Source: Caballeronia sp. dw_19
Lineage (GTDB): Bacteria > Pseudomonadota > Gammaproteobacteria > Burkholderiales > Burkholderiaceae
DNA length: 64,000 nucleotides
Assembly: GCF_018449515.1 (NCBI RefSeq)
Contig: NZ_JAAVUQ010000006.1
Location: forward strand, 62,001-126,000
Direction: 5' to 3'
Shown here: positions 17,651 to 27,272 of the stretch, piece after piece
Numbering within the stretch: position 1 is the first letter of the stretch
How the letters are laid out: every line of letters starts with the position of its first letter
The notes under the pieces: model-generated
The model's database searches: none
What the model saw: only the letters and a program-made list of their open reading frames with translations
What the model was told of the DNA's origin: nothing
Program-made: the position numbers and the translations under genes

Positions 17651-18427
17651 ATGCAAGGCGAAAAGATGGCGGAACGCGAATCCTCGATCCGGGCAGTGGA
17701 GCGAGCCATCACGTTGCTGCGCGCGCTGAACCGGATGCCCGTTTCGACGCTCGACAGCCTGCATCAGTCGACGTCGCTGCCGAAACCCACCTTGATCCGG
17801 CTGTTGCGGACGTTCGAAGAACTGGGCCTCGCCGCACGCGGCGCGCGCCCTGGCGAATACCGTCTGCTCGACGGCGTCAATGCACTGAATTCGGGCTATC
17901 ACCATGTGCCGCATGTGGTCGAAATCGCCGCGCCGCTCGTGCGAAAACTCACTGAAGAAATCAAGTGGCCGATCGCTGTCGGCATGCTCGACGTCGACGC
18001 GCTGGTCGTGCGCTACAGCACGATTCCCTATTCGCCGCTGTCTCTGCTGCATTCGTCGATCAACATGCGCCTGAGCCTCGTCTCGCGTGCGTTGGGACGC
18101 GCGTATCTCGCGTTCTGCTCGTCCGAAGAACAGGAGATGCTGCTCGAAGTCGTGCGGCAAAGCCATCATCCCGAAGACCGGCTCGCCCAGGATCGCGAAG
18201 CGATGCAAGCGATGCTCGATCAAACTCGTGGACGGGGGTACGCGTTGCGGGATTCCACCGTTCGGCCGGTGTCCGGCACGATCGCCGTGCCGGTGATGGC
18301 GAAGGAATTCGTCGCCGCATCGATTGGGCTGACGTGGTTTTCTTCGGCGCTAACGAGCGAGAAAGCGGTCGATAGATATCTCGATCGGATGCTTGATGTG
18401 GCGCGGCAGATTTCTGAACAGCTGTGA
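17651..18427 (+). CDS. IclR family transcriptional regulator
   Basis: This 258-residue protein has an IclR winged helix (residues about 15-75: RAITLLRALNRMP, then LPKPTLIRLLRTFEELG and a wing ending EYRLLDG) and an effector domain ending near the C-terminus. ATGs at 17651 and 17666 are both possible; neither has a strong Shine-Dalgarno sequence. It follows the aldolase after 98 nt. By position it should regulate region B, as the protein at 5032 should regulate region A. The two IclR proteins are clearly diverged, so their ligands may differ. Confidence 0.88.
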   Translation: MQGEKMAERESSIRAVERAITLLRALNRMPVSTLDSLHQSTSLPKPTLIRLLRTFEELGLAARGARPGEYRLLDGVNALNSGYHHVPHVVEIAAPLVRKLTEEIKWPIAVGMLDVDALVVRYSTIPYSPLSLLHSSINMRLSLVSRALGRAYLAFCSSEEQEMLLEVVRQSHHPEDRLAQDREAMQAMLDQTRGRGYALRDSTVRPVSGTIAVPVMAKEFVAASIGLTWFSSALTSEKAVDRYLDRMLDVARQISEQL

Positions 18428-18566
18428 CCTGTCCAGTTGTAACCGTCTTGTAGCGATAAGTCCGGCGAGGTGAAAAAGTCCGCGACGGCAAGGGGTTCTG
18501 CTGCAATCTGTCGGTCGCGGCGCGTGTTACGTGGCGTCTTGATTTCGGAACGGCCGCCGTTGATTA

Positions 18567-19025
18567 ATGCAGAGTCGGTGGCAGAGTCCGGACATGGTGG
18601 CGGTTCGTCTTGGCCTTGACATGCGCTTTCTGGCGGTTACCGCTCCGGAATATCTGGCGATTCATCCAGCGCCGAAAACGCCCGATGCGCTGCTGCAGCA
18701 CCAATGCATCCGGCAACGTCTCCCCAGCGGCAAACGCTATCGATGGGAGTTTCTCAAGCGAAGGCAGGAAGTGGCGATCGACGTACCCGGAGCCCTGACG
18801 CTCGACAACAACCAGTTGATCGTAGAGGCAGCGATAGACGGCCTGGGCATCGCTTATGTTCCCGAACCCTATGCTCGCGCGGCATTGAACGATGGGCGAC
18901 TCGTTGCCGTGTTGGAGGATTGGTGCCCGCCGATTCCTGGCCTCTTCCTTTACTTTCCTCGCACTCGTCATATGCCGACGAGTTTGCGAGCGTTCATCGA
19001 TATGGTTCGAACGGTTGCCGGATAA
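18567..19025 (+). pseudogene. LysR-type regulator remnant, effector-domain half only
   Basis: About 150 codons encode the C-terminal half of a LysR-family effector domain. The recognisable part begins at DMVAVRLGLDMRFLAVTAPEYLA and continues through WEFLKR, LTLDNNQLIVEAAIDGLGIAYVPE and LFLYFPRTRHMPTSLRAFIDM to the normal end. The DNA-binding half and first part of the effector domain, roughly 150 residues, are missing. No matching sequence is seen between 18428 and 18566. The recognisable match starts near 18590, so the given start is only the open frame. It cannot act as a regulator. Confidence 0.75.
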
Positions 19026-19338
19026 ACGCGACTGCCTGCCCGGTTCTTCATCGCCGTCCACGGAGGTTCCGATCTCCATACAGCTGATTCCCAGTATGAA
19101 GGAAGCCTGAACAAGACTCTCCACAAGGTCTCATCGCGGATATCATCCGGTTTTTCAATAGAAAGCGCATGCGCCAACCAAACCTGGTTTGACCGTTTGG
19201 CCGCACTACTGACCCGAGGGCTGTCCGGTCGCTAGTCAGGTCGAGTACCTGAACAACTCGGTAGAGCAGGATCGACTGGCGCGGTCGAATACGCGACGTG
19301 GTCATCCTGAGCTGTCGCCCACTGGTTGCAGATGTCCC
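19026..19338. other. Intergenic stretch without recognised features
   Basis: These 313 nt lie between the LysR remnant and the end of the aldehyde dehydrogenase gene. Short open frames on both strands show no recognisable protein. It may be further debris from the event that truncated the LysR gene. Confidence 0.5.
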
Positions 19339-20781
19339 TCAGCTGTAATCGACGCTGATCGACTTCGTTATCAGATACGCGTCGAGCCCCTCAATGCCCC
19401 CTTCCGAGCCATAGCCACTTTCCTTCACGCCGCCGAACGGCAGCTCCGGCAGCGACACCCGCGTCGTATTCACACCGACCATCCCCGCATCGATCAGTTC
19501 GGCGGCCCGGTGTGTCGTCATGAGCGAACGACTGTACAAATACGCTGCGAGACCGAAGCGCGTGCTGTTCGCGATGTCGATCGCTTCATCGAAGCTGTCG
19601 AATGCGATACATGGCGCAATTGGACCAAACGGCTCCTCGTGCAGCAGAGGCGACTCGCGGCGCAGACCGCTCACGACCGTTGCCGGCCAGAAGAACCCCT
19701 GCGCCGGCACCGCTCCCCGCGCGGCTTCGGCCCCGTCCGCGCAAGCCGATGCCAGCATCGCGTCGAGCGCGTTCTGTCGCCGTTCTGTCGCGACTGGCCC
19801 AAGCTGCGTCGCCGGGTCTAGCCCCGCACCAACGCGCAATGATATTGCGTAGTCCGTAAGACGCTCGACAAACTCATCGTGGATCGACGCATCGACGATG
19901 AAGCGCGTCGGCGCGATGCAGATCTGCCCCGCGTTACGGAACTTCGCAGCCCCCGCTTGCGCGATCACGCGCTCGAGGTCCGCGTCGGCAAACACAATCA
20001 CCGGGGCGTGACCACCGAGCTCCAGCGTACAGCGCACGGCCCGTTTCGCCGCGCGTGCCGCGAGCTGTTCGCCGATCGCCGTAGAGCCAGTGAAGCTGAC
20101 CTTGCGGATCACCGGAGAATCGATCAGTTGCCCGGCGATCGCGGGCGCATCGCCGAATATGACGCTCAACACGCCCTCGGGCAGCCCCGCTTCGACGAAC
20201 GCATGCGCAATTGCGAGCGCGGACAGCGGCGTTTCCTCAGGCGCCTTCAAGACGCAAGTACAACCCGCAGCGAGACTACCCGCTATCTTGCGCATCGGCG
20301 TCAATGCCGGAAAATTCCATGGCGCGAACGCCGCAACCGGTCCGACCGGCACACGTTCAACCAGTTGTCTCAGCGCCGCGCGTCGCGCCGGCACTACGCG
20401 CCCGTAAGCCCGCATGCCCTCGTGCGCGTACCATTCGAGCGTTTCGAGCGCCGCGTTCCATTCGGCGGCTGCCTCGGCTATCGGCTTGCCCTGCTCGCGG
20501 GTAAGCTGCGCGGCGAGCCGTTCGCGATCCGCGCGCAAACGCTCGGCCGCGCCGAGCAGCACCTGCGCCCGTTCGTGTGCGCTCGTGCCGCTCCAGCCGC
20601 GAAAGGCGCTGTGCGCGGCCGCGAGTGCCGCCTCAACCTGCGCATGATCGGCGCCGATCGCGTTGACCAGCGTGCGGCCCGTCGACGGATCGACGATCCG
20701 GATCTCCGGCCCGGCACCGCGCACGCAGGCGCCGCCGATCATGACATTCGCGGCCGTCAGTTCCCCGCTCTCCTGGCCCAT
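19339..20781 (-). CDS. Aldehyde dehydrogenase, succinate-semialdehyde dehydrogenase-like
   Basis: This 480-residue NAD(P)-dependent aldehyde dehydrogenase has the oxyanion asparagine N156 (FAPWNFP), general base E254 (LELGGHAP) and catalytic C288 (NAGQICIAPTRF). Length and motifs fit the GabD-like group that oxidises omega-semialdehydes. The frame extends 160 codons upstream into the aminotransferase gene, but the ATG at 20781 overlaps the preceding stop codon (TGATG) and gives a normal length, so it is preferred. Translational coupling to the aminotransferase suggests that it oxidises the aldehyde made by that enzyme, by the phospho-lyase-like enzyme at 29866, or both. It heads the downstream end of the region C minus-strand operon. 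Confidence 0.92.
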   Translation of the reverse strand: MGQESGELTAANVMIGGACVRGAGPEIRIVDPSTGRTLVNAIGADHAQVEAALAAAHSAFRGWSGTSAHERAQVLLGAAERLRADRERLAAQLTREQGKPIAEAAAEWNAALETLEWYAHEGMRAYGRVVPARRAALRQLVERVPVGPVAAFAPWNFPALTPMRKIAGSLAAGCTCVLKAPEETPLSALAIAHAFVEAGLPEGVLSVIFGDAPAIAGQLIDSPVIRKVSFTGSTAIGEQLAARAAKRAVRCTLELGGHAPVIVFADADLERVIAQAGAAKFRNAGQICIAPTRFIVDASIHDEFVERLTDYAISLRVGAGLDPATQLGPVATERRQNALDAMLASACADGAEAARGAVPAQGFFWPATVVSGLRRESPLLHEEPFGPIAPCIAFDSFDEAIDIANSTRFGLAAYLYSRSLMTTHRAAELIDAGMVGVNTTRVSLPELPFGGVKESGYGSEGGIEGLDAYLITKSISVDYS

Positions 20782-22103
20782 CAACCGATCCTCCGGATCG
20801 AATCGGCGAGCGTCGAAAACAGCCGTTCGATTTCGTCGCGGCTGATCACAAGCGGCGGCGACAGCAGGATTGTGTCGCCGGATGCGCGCACCAGTACATC
20901 GTGCGCGAGGCAATCGCGATGCACCGCATAGCCGCGCCGGCCTGGTCCCTCCCCGGACGCAGCAAGGTCGATCGCCGCGAGCAACCCGATATTGCGAATG
21001 TCCAGTATGCCGGGCAGACTGCGCAACGCATGCGCGGCATCCTCCCAGGTTTGCTCGAGCTCCCTTGCGCGGACCAGCAGTCCTTCGCGGCGGTACACCC
21101 GCAATGCGGCAAGACCTGCTGCGCAGGCGAGCGGATGCGCGGAATACGTATAGCCGTGTGGCAATTCGATCGCGTCTTCCGGTCCGGCCATCAGCGCGTC
21201 GTAGACCGCTCGTGTTGTCAGCGTTGCGCCCATCGGCACCGCGCCATTCGTGAGTCCCTTGGCGCACGTGATGAGGTCCGGGGTGACGTCGAACCGGCTT
21301 GCCGCGAACGGCGCGCCGATACGACCGAACCCGGTGATCACCTCGTCGAAGATCAGTAGAATGCCGTGCGCGTCGCAGATCTCGCGCAGCCTCTTCAAAT
21401 AGCCGGGCGGGGGCACCAGCACGCCAGTCGAACCCGACACTGGCTCGACGATCACCGCAGCGATCGTCGATGCATCATGCAGCGCCACGAGACGCGTCAG
21501 GTCGTCCGCGAGATGTTCGCCCCAGTTCGGCTGGCCGCGCGAAAAGGCCATCTGCGCGCGGTCGTACGTATGCGGCAAATGATCGATGCTCGGCAGCAGG
21601 TTGCCGAACGCTTTTCGCTGACTCGCAATACCGGAAACCGACAAGCCGCCGAAGCCGACGCCATGATAGGCGCGCTCCCGGCCGATTAACCGGACACGTT
21701 GCGCGTCGCCGCGCGCCCGGTGATAGGCGAGTGCGATCTTCAGCGCGGTGTCGACCGCCTCCGAGCCCGAATTCGAGAAGAATGCGTGCCCGAAGCCAGC
21801 GGGCGCTTCGGCAACGAGCTCATCGGCGAATTCGAACGCCGTTGCATGGCCTAACTGGAACGACGGAGCGTAGTCGAGCTGCGCTGCGCTGCGTTGAATC
21901 GCGTCGACAATTTCCGGCCTGCCGTGGCCCGCGTTGACGCACCATAGCCCCGCGACGCCGTCGAGCACGCGCGAGCCGTCCGCGCGATGGTAGTACATGC
22001 CCTGCGCGCCGCTGAACAAGGTCGGATCCGCCTTGAATCTCCGGTTCGACGTGAACGGCATCCAGAATGCGTCCAGTTTGGACGCTGTCGTTGTGAAGCT
22101 CAT
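20781..22103 (-). CDS. Class III omega-amino acid:pyruvate aminotransferase-like enzyme
   Basis: This 440-residue PLP enzyme has the class III pattern: GLWCVNAGHGRPEI near residue 53, FFSNSGSEAVDTALK near 108, D253 in IFDEVITGFGR binding the pyridine nitrogen, and PLP lysine K282 (LITCAKGLTNGAVPMGA). The sequence most resembles beta-alanine/omega-amino acid:pyruvate transaminases, which turn a terminal amine into an aldehyde. The coupled aldehyde dehydrogenase downstream fits that reaction. It is separated by 26 nt from the substrate-binding protein gene, in one apparent operon. It belongs to a different branch from the class III enzyme at 29866. Confidence 0.9.
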   Translation of the reverse strand: MSFTTTASKLDAFWMPFTSNRRFKADPTLFSGAQGMYYHRADGSRVLDGVAGLWCVNAGHGRPEIVDAIQRSAAQLDYAPSFQLGHATAFEFADELVAEAPAGFGHAFFSNSGSEAVDTALKIALAYHRARGDAQRVRLIGRERAYHGVGFGGLSVSGIASQRKAFGNLLPSIDHLPHTYDRAQMAFSRGQPNWGEHLADDLTRLVALHDASTIAAVIVEPVSGSTGVLVPPPGYLKRLREICDAHGILLIFDEVITGFGRIGAPFAASRFDVTPDLITCAKGLTNGAVPMGATLTTRAVYDALMAGPEDAIELPHGYTYSAHPLACAAGLAALRVYRREGLLVRARELEQTWEDAAHALRSLPGILDIRNIGLLAAIDLAASGEGPGRRGYAVHRDCLAHDVLVRASGDTILLSPPLVISRDEIERLFSTLADSIRRIG

Positions 22104-22129
22104 CGATAGGTTTCCTGTTTATTGATCGC

Positions 22130-23725
22130 TCATTGCGCGAGCTTGATACCCCACAGCCGCGGCCGGCGCCCTGGCCACGCGGCGAAGCCGATCACGCGCC
22201 GGTTTGCCGCCGCGGTTACTGCACCCGCATCGAGGCCGATCATCGGCACGTCCCGCAGCATCAACTCATGCAACTGGTCGAACGCGGCTTGTTTCTGCGG
22301 ATCGTCTGACGCCTGCATCAGGCGATCGCGCGCGGCCTGTGCGTCGGGGTCGTCCCACACCTTGCTGACATCCGTCGCCTTGCTGCCAATGAAACGGTCG
22401 TAGTGAAACGCCGGGTCGAGCGACGGCGCGAGGTGGAACACCATGACCTGATAGTGGCCGGCGAAGAAATCGCTCACCATGCTTGCGAATTCGAGCGGCT
22501 TGACGACCATGTTGAGGCCCGCCTGCTGCCCCATTGCCTGCACCATCAATGCGGTGTCATACATCGATTTGAAGCGCGGCGTGGTCGAGATCGCAATCGG
22601 CTGTCCGTGGTATCCGGCCGAGGCGAGCAGGTGCCGCGCGCCGGCGACGTCGTAGCCAATGCGCTTTTGCATCACGGCGTCGTAAAAGCGGTTCGCTGGC
22701 GACACCAGCGAACCATCCACCGGCGCGAGTCCGAGCGCGGTGACCTTGCTGATTGCCGCGGCGTCGATCGACATCGCAATCGCGCGCCGCACACGGACGT
22801 CGGCGAGCAGGGGATCGGCGGTCTGCAGCACGAGGATCGACGGGCCGACGCTCGGCGCGTGCGTTACCCGCAGCGACGCCATTCGCTCGAACTCGCGCTG
22901 GAACTGCGGATTGATGCCGTACCAGATATCGATGTCGCTCACTTCGAGCGCCGCCTTGATCGACGCCTCATCCGGGATCACCACGAAGCGCACGTTGTCG
23001 ATGAACGGCGTCTTGTCGCCCGCGTAGCCATCCTCAATGCCCGTCGCCGGCCGATAGTCCCGATAGCGCGTCAGCGCGATCGACTGGCCCTTGAGCCACT
23101 GCCCGAACACGTATGGGCCTGTGCCGACCGGCGCACGCCAGTGGCCCGCGGCGTCTACCGACGCAGGACTCAGAATCGCCGTCTGGTCACAGTCGAGCCG
23201 CGCCATCATGTTGAGCAGCACCGGGCTCGGCTGGGCGAGAACAAATTGCACGTGCAGAGCGTCGAGCGCACTGACCGACTGGATCTTGAGCCCGCGCGTG
23301 CCGTCGAAATAGGCACGGCACGACCAGTTGGTCTTCGGATCGAGATAGCGATGCCACGTCCACACTACCGCGTCCGCATCGAGCGGCTGCCCGTTGTGGA
23401 ACCGGACGCCCTGCCGCAATGCGAACGTATAGACGCGATGGTCCGCGGAGACGTCGATGCGCTCGGCAAGCATCGGCATCGGCGTGCCGTCGAGCGTCGG
23501 CGCGACCAGCCCCTCGACGATCTGCGACAGGACAATTCCGGTCGGATCGTCGGACGTCTTGCCGGGCTCAGTCGTACGGATATCGGCGTTCAGCGCGAGC
23601 GTCAGCGTGTGCGGATCGGCGGCATGGGCTGCGAGTGGCGCGACCGCGACCGCGATCAGGACGCAGGCGGCCAGGTGGGCGAAGGCGGCAGCAACACGCG
23701 CCGCCGGTCTGAATAAATGGATCAT
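22130..23725 (-). CDS. ABC transporter periplasmic substrate-binding protein, family 5
   Basis: This 531-residue solute-binding protein belongs to the peptide/nickel/opine cluster (DppA/OppA type). A signal peptide covers about residues 1-35 and ends with AHA. The mature protein has the characteristic YTFALRQGVRFHNGQPLDADAVVWTW segment and a VGTGPYVF segment. Family members bind dipeptides, oligopeptides, glutathione, opines or sugars. It precedes the aminotransferase and follows the ATPase gene by 27 nt, so it is the binding protein of the importer at 23753-27152. The cargo is probably a peptide-like or acylated amino compound, given the C45 amidase nearby. Confidence 0.9.
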   Translation of the reverse strand: MIHLFRPAARVAAAFAHLAACVLIAVAVAPLAAHAADPHTLTLALNADIRTTEPGKTSDDPTGIVLSQIVEGLVAPTLDGTPMPMLAERIDVSADHRVYTFALRQGVRFHNGQPLDADAVVWTWHRYLDPKTNWSCRAYFDGTRGLKIQSVSALDALHVQFVLAQPSPVLLNMMARLDCDQTAILSPASVDAAGHWRAPVGTGPYVFGQWLKGQSIALTRYRDYRPATGIEDGYAGDKTPFIDNVRFVVIPDEASIKAALEVSDIDIWYGINPQFQREFERMASLRVTHAPSVGPSILVLQTADPLLADVRVRRAIAMSIDAAAISKVTALGLAPVDGSLVSPANRFYDAVMQKRIGYDVAGARHLLASAGYHGQPIAISTTPRFKSMYDTALMVQAMGQQAGLNMVVKPLEFASMVSDFFAGHYQVMVFHLAPSLDPAFHYDRFIGSKATDVSKVWDDPDAQAARDRLMQASDDPQKQAAFDQLHELMLRDVPMIGLDAGAVTAAANRRVIGFAAWPGRRPRLWGIKLAQ

Positions 23726-23752
23726 GGAATGACCGGGACGTAAATAGACACT

Positions 23753-25384
23753 TCAGGCGCTGGTGGCGAATGGCTGGGCCGGCAAGTCAACGTGCGGCGA
23801 TGCGTCGAGCAGGGTGCGCGTATAGGGGTGCTGCGGCGCGTCGAATACGGCATCGCGTTCGCCGGTCTCGACTGCTCGCCCCTTGTGCATCACGAGCACC
23901 CGATCGCTGATCTGCTCGACCGCGGCGAGATCGTGCGAGATGAAGATGCACGCGAAGCCATGCTCTGACTGCAGTTGCTGAAATAGCGCCAGAACCTGTT
24001 TCTGCAGCGTCATGTCGAGCGCCGAGATCGGTTCGTCTGCAACGATCAGCGCCGGACGCGTGACGATCGCCCGCGCGATCGCTGCCCGCTGCCGCTGGCC
24101 GCCCGACAGCTGATGCGCAAAGCGCCGCCCGAAGCCCGCGAGGCCGACCTCGGTCAGCACGTCTTCCACGCGCCGCTCGCGCTGCGTCCGGGTGGCGAAT
24201 TCGGGCAAATGCCGCAACGGTTCGGCGACGATTGCGCTGATCCGCATGCGCGGATCGAGCGACGAATACGGATCCTGAAACACCATCTGGCACTGTCTGC
24301 GGAACGCCTTCAATTGTGCGCCGTCGGCGCGCAGCACGTCGCGGCCACGAAACAGCAGTTGGCCGCCGCTCATGCGCACGAGTTGCACGATGGCGCGACC
24401 GAGCGTCGTCTTGCCCGACCCGCTGCCGCCGACAATCGCCACGGTCTCGCCAGCAAAGATGTCAAAGCTGACGCGGTCGACGGCCTTCAGCGGTGCACTG
24501 CGGGCGCCGAACAGGCCGCGCCGGCCCGGATGCACGACTTCGAGGTCGATCACCGACAACAGCGGCATGCCTTCGCGTGCGACCGGCACTCGAACCTCGC
24601 GACGCGGCAGCGCGGCGATCAGCTGGCGCGTGTAGGGATCGCGCGGCGCCTGCAGCAACGTACGCGCCGCGCCCTTTTCGATCTCGCGGCCGCGGCACAG
24701 CACGATCGCGCGATTCGAATAGCGGGCCACGAGACCGAGGTTGTGCGTAATGAGCAGCACCGCCGTGCCGGCTTCGCGGGTCAGTTCGACCATGACCTCC
24801 ATCACTTCGCGTTGCGTAACCGTGTCGAGCGCGGTAGTAGGCTCGTCCGCGATCAGCAGCGCGGGCTTGAGCAGCATGACGGAGGCCAGCATGATGCGCT
24901 GGCGCATGCCGCCGGAGAACTCGTGCGGATACGCGGCGAGGCAGCGGGCAGGATCGTCGATACCGATGCGCCGCAGCATAGCCAGGGACGCATCGCGGAT
25001 CTCGGCGGCGCTCATGCGCGTATGCTGCTTCAGGCCTTGCGCCATTGATGCACCGATGCGCATTGCCGGATTGAGCGAGGCCATGGGCTCCTGGAACACC
25101 ATGCCGATACGCGCGCCGCGCAACTTGCGCAGCGCATGCGGATTCAGGTTCGTCAGCTCGGTGCCTTGCAGGGTGATCGTGCCAGACAGATGACACACCG
25201 GTGCCGGCAGCAAGCCGAGAATCGAGCGCGCGATCATCGTTTTGCCGCTGCCGGATTCACCGACCACCGCTACGAATTCGCCCATCCCGACGCTCAACGA
25301 CACATCGTCGACGATCCGTTCCCGGCCTGGCACGCCGAGGACGAGGTGATCGACGCTCAGCAGCGTGGAGAAAGGCGGGTTCAC
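23753..25384 (-). CDS. Dual-ATPase subunit of a Dpp/Opp/Gsi-type ABC importer
   Basis: This 543-residue protein contains two complete ABC ATPase domains, equivalent to DppD and DppF fused as in GsiA. The first has Walker A GESGSGKT, signature FSGGMRQR and Walker B LLIADEPTTALD. The second has GGSGSGKT, LSGGQRQR and LIVADEPISALD. Each is followed by a C-terminal oligopeptide-type extension (DPYTRQLIAALP and HPYTRTLLDASP). A GTG at 25384 with GGAGGGG upstream overlaps the preceding stop codon by 4 nt (GTGA) and is chosen over an upstream ATG. It drives uptake through the two permeases encoded just upstream. Confidence 0.92.
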   Translation of the reverse strand: MNPPFSTLLSVDHLVLGVPGRERIVDDVSLSVGMGEFVAVVGESGSGKTMIARSILGLLPAPVCHLSGTITLQGTELTNLNPHALRKLRGARIGMVFQEPMASLNPAMRIGASMAQGLKQHTRMSAAEIRDASLAMLRRIGIDDPARCLAAYPHEFSGGMRQRIMLASVMLLKPALLIADEPTTALDTVTQREVMEVMVELTREAGTAVLLITHNLGLVARYSNRAIVLCRGREIEKGAARTLLQAPRDPYTRQLIAALPRREVRVPVAREGMPLLSVIDLEVVHPGRRGLFGARSAPLKAVDRVSFDIFAGETVAIVGGSGSGKTTLGRAIVQLVRMSGGQLLFRGRDVLRADGAQLKAFRRQCQMVFQDPYSSLDPRMRISAIVAEPLRHLPEFATRTQRERRVEDVLTEVGLAGFGRRFAHQLSGGQRQRAAIARAIVTRPALIVADEPISALDMTLQKQVLALFQQLQSEHGFACIFISHDLAAVEQISDRVLVMHKGRAVETGERDAVFDAPQHPYTRTLLDASPHVDLPAQPFATSA

Positions 25385-26214
25385 GAATGCCCCTCCATGC
25401 GCGGGTCGAAGCGGTCGCGCAGCGCATCGCCGAGCAGATTCACGCCAAGTAGCACACCGGCGATGCACAGGCCCGGCACAATGGATAGCAATGCGTCGCT
25501 GTCCATGTATTGCCTTGCATCGGCCAGCATGTTGCCCCAGCTCGGTGCCGGAGGCGGCACGCCCATGCCGAGGAACGACAGCGCCGACTCGGCGAGGATC
25601 GACCAGCCGAAAATACTGGTCGCGATCACGATCAGCGGCGAAAGGCAGTTCGGCAGCACATGCCGGAACAGCGTGTACAGCGACGAGTTGCCCATCAGAC
25701 AGGATGCTTCGACATACTCACGGCTGCGCACCGAGAGCGCCGACGCGCGCACGATCCGATATACCGATGGCGCGTACGCGAACGACAGTGCCAGCACGAT
25801 GCCACCGGGCGACTGGCCGGCTATCATCGTCACCCCGAGCGCCAGCATGATCCCCGGAAACGACAGCAGCGCGTTCGCGACAAGGTTCAGCGCGCGCTCT
25901 AACATACCGCGGAAATAGCCGGCAATGCCGCCTAGCAGCGCGCCGACCGCGGCGGTCGCGAGCATCGTCTCGAAGGCGATCATCATGCTGAGCGAGGCGC
26001 CTGCCATCAAGCGGGACAACACGTCCCGGCCGAATTCGTCAGTGCCTAGCCAGTGCTGCGCAGACGGCGGTGCGAGCAGGTTCACGAAGTCCATCTGGGT
26101 GATGCCGTAGGGCGTCCACCAGATGGCAAGTACTGCGAAGCCAAGCGGAACCGCCAGTAGTATGCCGCCGAGTGCGGCCGCAAACGGCCTGCGCAGTTTG
26201 AGCCGGCGCATCAT
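25381..26214 (-). CDS. ABC transporter permease, DppC type
   Basis: This 277-residue inner-membrane permease has about six helices. The HWLGTDEFGRDVLSRLMAGAS segment near residue 45 is typical of DppC/OppC proteins. The EAA loop appears as REYVEASCLMGNSSLYTLFRHVLPN, where it contacts the ATPase. The ATG at 26214 overlaps the DppB stop codon by 4 nt. Long in-frame sequence upstream is antisense-like to the DppB gene and is excluded. It pairs with the DppB-type permease to form the channel of the region C importer. Confidence 0.92.
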   Translation of the reverse strand: MMRRLKLRRPFAAALGGILLAVPLGFAVLAIWWTPYGITQMDFVNLLAPPSAQHWLGTDEFGRDVLSRLMAGASLSMMIAFETMLATAAVGALLGGIAGYFRGMLERALNLVANALLSFPGIMLALGVTMIAGQSPGGIVLALSFAYAPSVYRIVRASALSVRSREYVEASCLMGNSSLYTLFRHVLPNCLSPLIVIATSIFGWSILAESALSFLGMGVPPPAPSWGNMLADARQYMDSDALLSIVPGLCIAGVLLGVNLLGDALRDRFDPRMEGHS

Positions 26215-27152
26215 GCGGCGACTCGCGGGTCGAACAAGAAGTAGCACAGATCCACCACGAGGTTGACGAGGACGTAAAAAACTGCGGTAAAGAGCAGACA
26301 ACCCTGTACCACCGGATAATCGCGAGCGAAGATTGAATCGACGAGCAGCCGGCCGAGGCCCGGCAACGTGAACACTGTTTCGATCACTGCGATGCCGCCC
26401 AGCAGATGCCCGAGAGACAAACCGATCAAGGTCCATGTCGGGGCGAACGCGTTGGGCAGGCAATGGCGCAGCATCACCCGGGCTTCGGACAGACCGGTTG
26501 CGCGCGCGTGGGAGATGTACTCGAGTTGCAGCACGTCCATTGCGCTTGCACGCATCATCCGCGTTAGCGCGCCGACCTGGATCATCGTCAGCGCCAGGAC
26601 CGGCAACGCGAGATAACTGAGGCTTTGCAGAGGATGTTCGCTGACAGGCACGTAGCCGACCACCGGCACCCAGCCGAGCCGCAGGCCGAACAGCATCAGC
26701 AGCAAAATGCCGAGCCAGAACGACGGAATCGACAGCAAGAGCGCGGAGGCGGCGACAATCGCCACATCCGGCCACTGTTTCCTGAAGCGGGCGGCGACAA
26801 TCCCAGCCGGTACCGCGATTGCCGTTGCAAGCAGTACCGCAGCGAGAACGATGGACAGCGACAACTTGAAGCGCGACCAGATCAGCACTGTTACGCTTTC
26901 CTGATTGATTAGCGAACGGCCGAGATCGCCACGCAACGCGTGGCCGAGCCAGTGTACGTACTGCATCGGTAGCGGATCGGTCAGACCGTAGCTCGCCCGC
27001 AGCGCCGCCAGCGCTTGAGGCGTCGCCGCGTCGCCGAGCATCTGCTGCGCGGGGTCGCCCGGCAACAGCCGCAGCATCGCGAAGACAATGAGCGTCACCA
27101 CCAGCAACGTCGGCACGATCGAGCCAAGCCGGCTTACCGCAAAGCGAAACAT
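26211..27152 (-). CDS. ABC transporter permease, DppB type
   Basis: This 313-residue inner-membrane permease has the DppB/OppB arrangement. It starts with helix 1 (MFRFAVSRLGSIVPTLLVVTLIVFAML), followed by the periplasmic RLLPGDPAQQMLG segment. Several helices and the EAA loop (LEYISHARATGLSEARVMLRHCLPN) follow. The ATG at 27152 has AGGAG upstream; a longer frame adds a non-membrane stretch unlike the family. It follows the C45 amidase gene by 120 nt on the same strand, so amidase and importer may share a transcript. Confidence 0.92.
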   Translation of the reverse strand: MFRFAVSRLGSIVPTLLVVTLIVFAMLRLLPGDPAQQMLGDAATPQALAALRASYGLTDPLPMQYVHWLGHALRGDLGRSLINQESVTVLIWSRFKLSLSIVLAAVLLATAIAVPAGIVAARFRKQWPDVAIVAASALLLSIPSFWLGILLLMLFGLRLGWVPVVGYVPVSEHPLQSLSYLALPVLALTMIQVGALTRMMRASAMDVLQLEYISHARATGLSEARVMLRHCLPNAFAPTWTLIGLSLGHLLGGIAVIETVFTLPGLGRLLVDSIFARDYPVVQGCLLFTAVFYVLVNLVVDLCYFLFDPRVAA

Positions 27153-27272
27153 AGTGCACTCCTCGAACTGAATAAAACGTTCCGGCATGCGCCGGACGCC
27201 GGGAATGGCATCGGTCCGATGCAGACCTCCGGCGGCTTGCCGCATTCGCGCCGGGCCTGCCATTTACATGCG

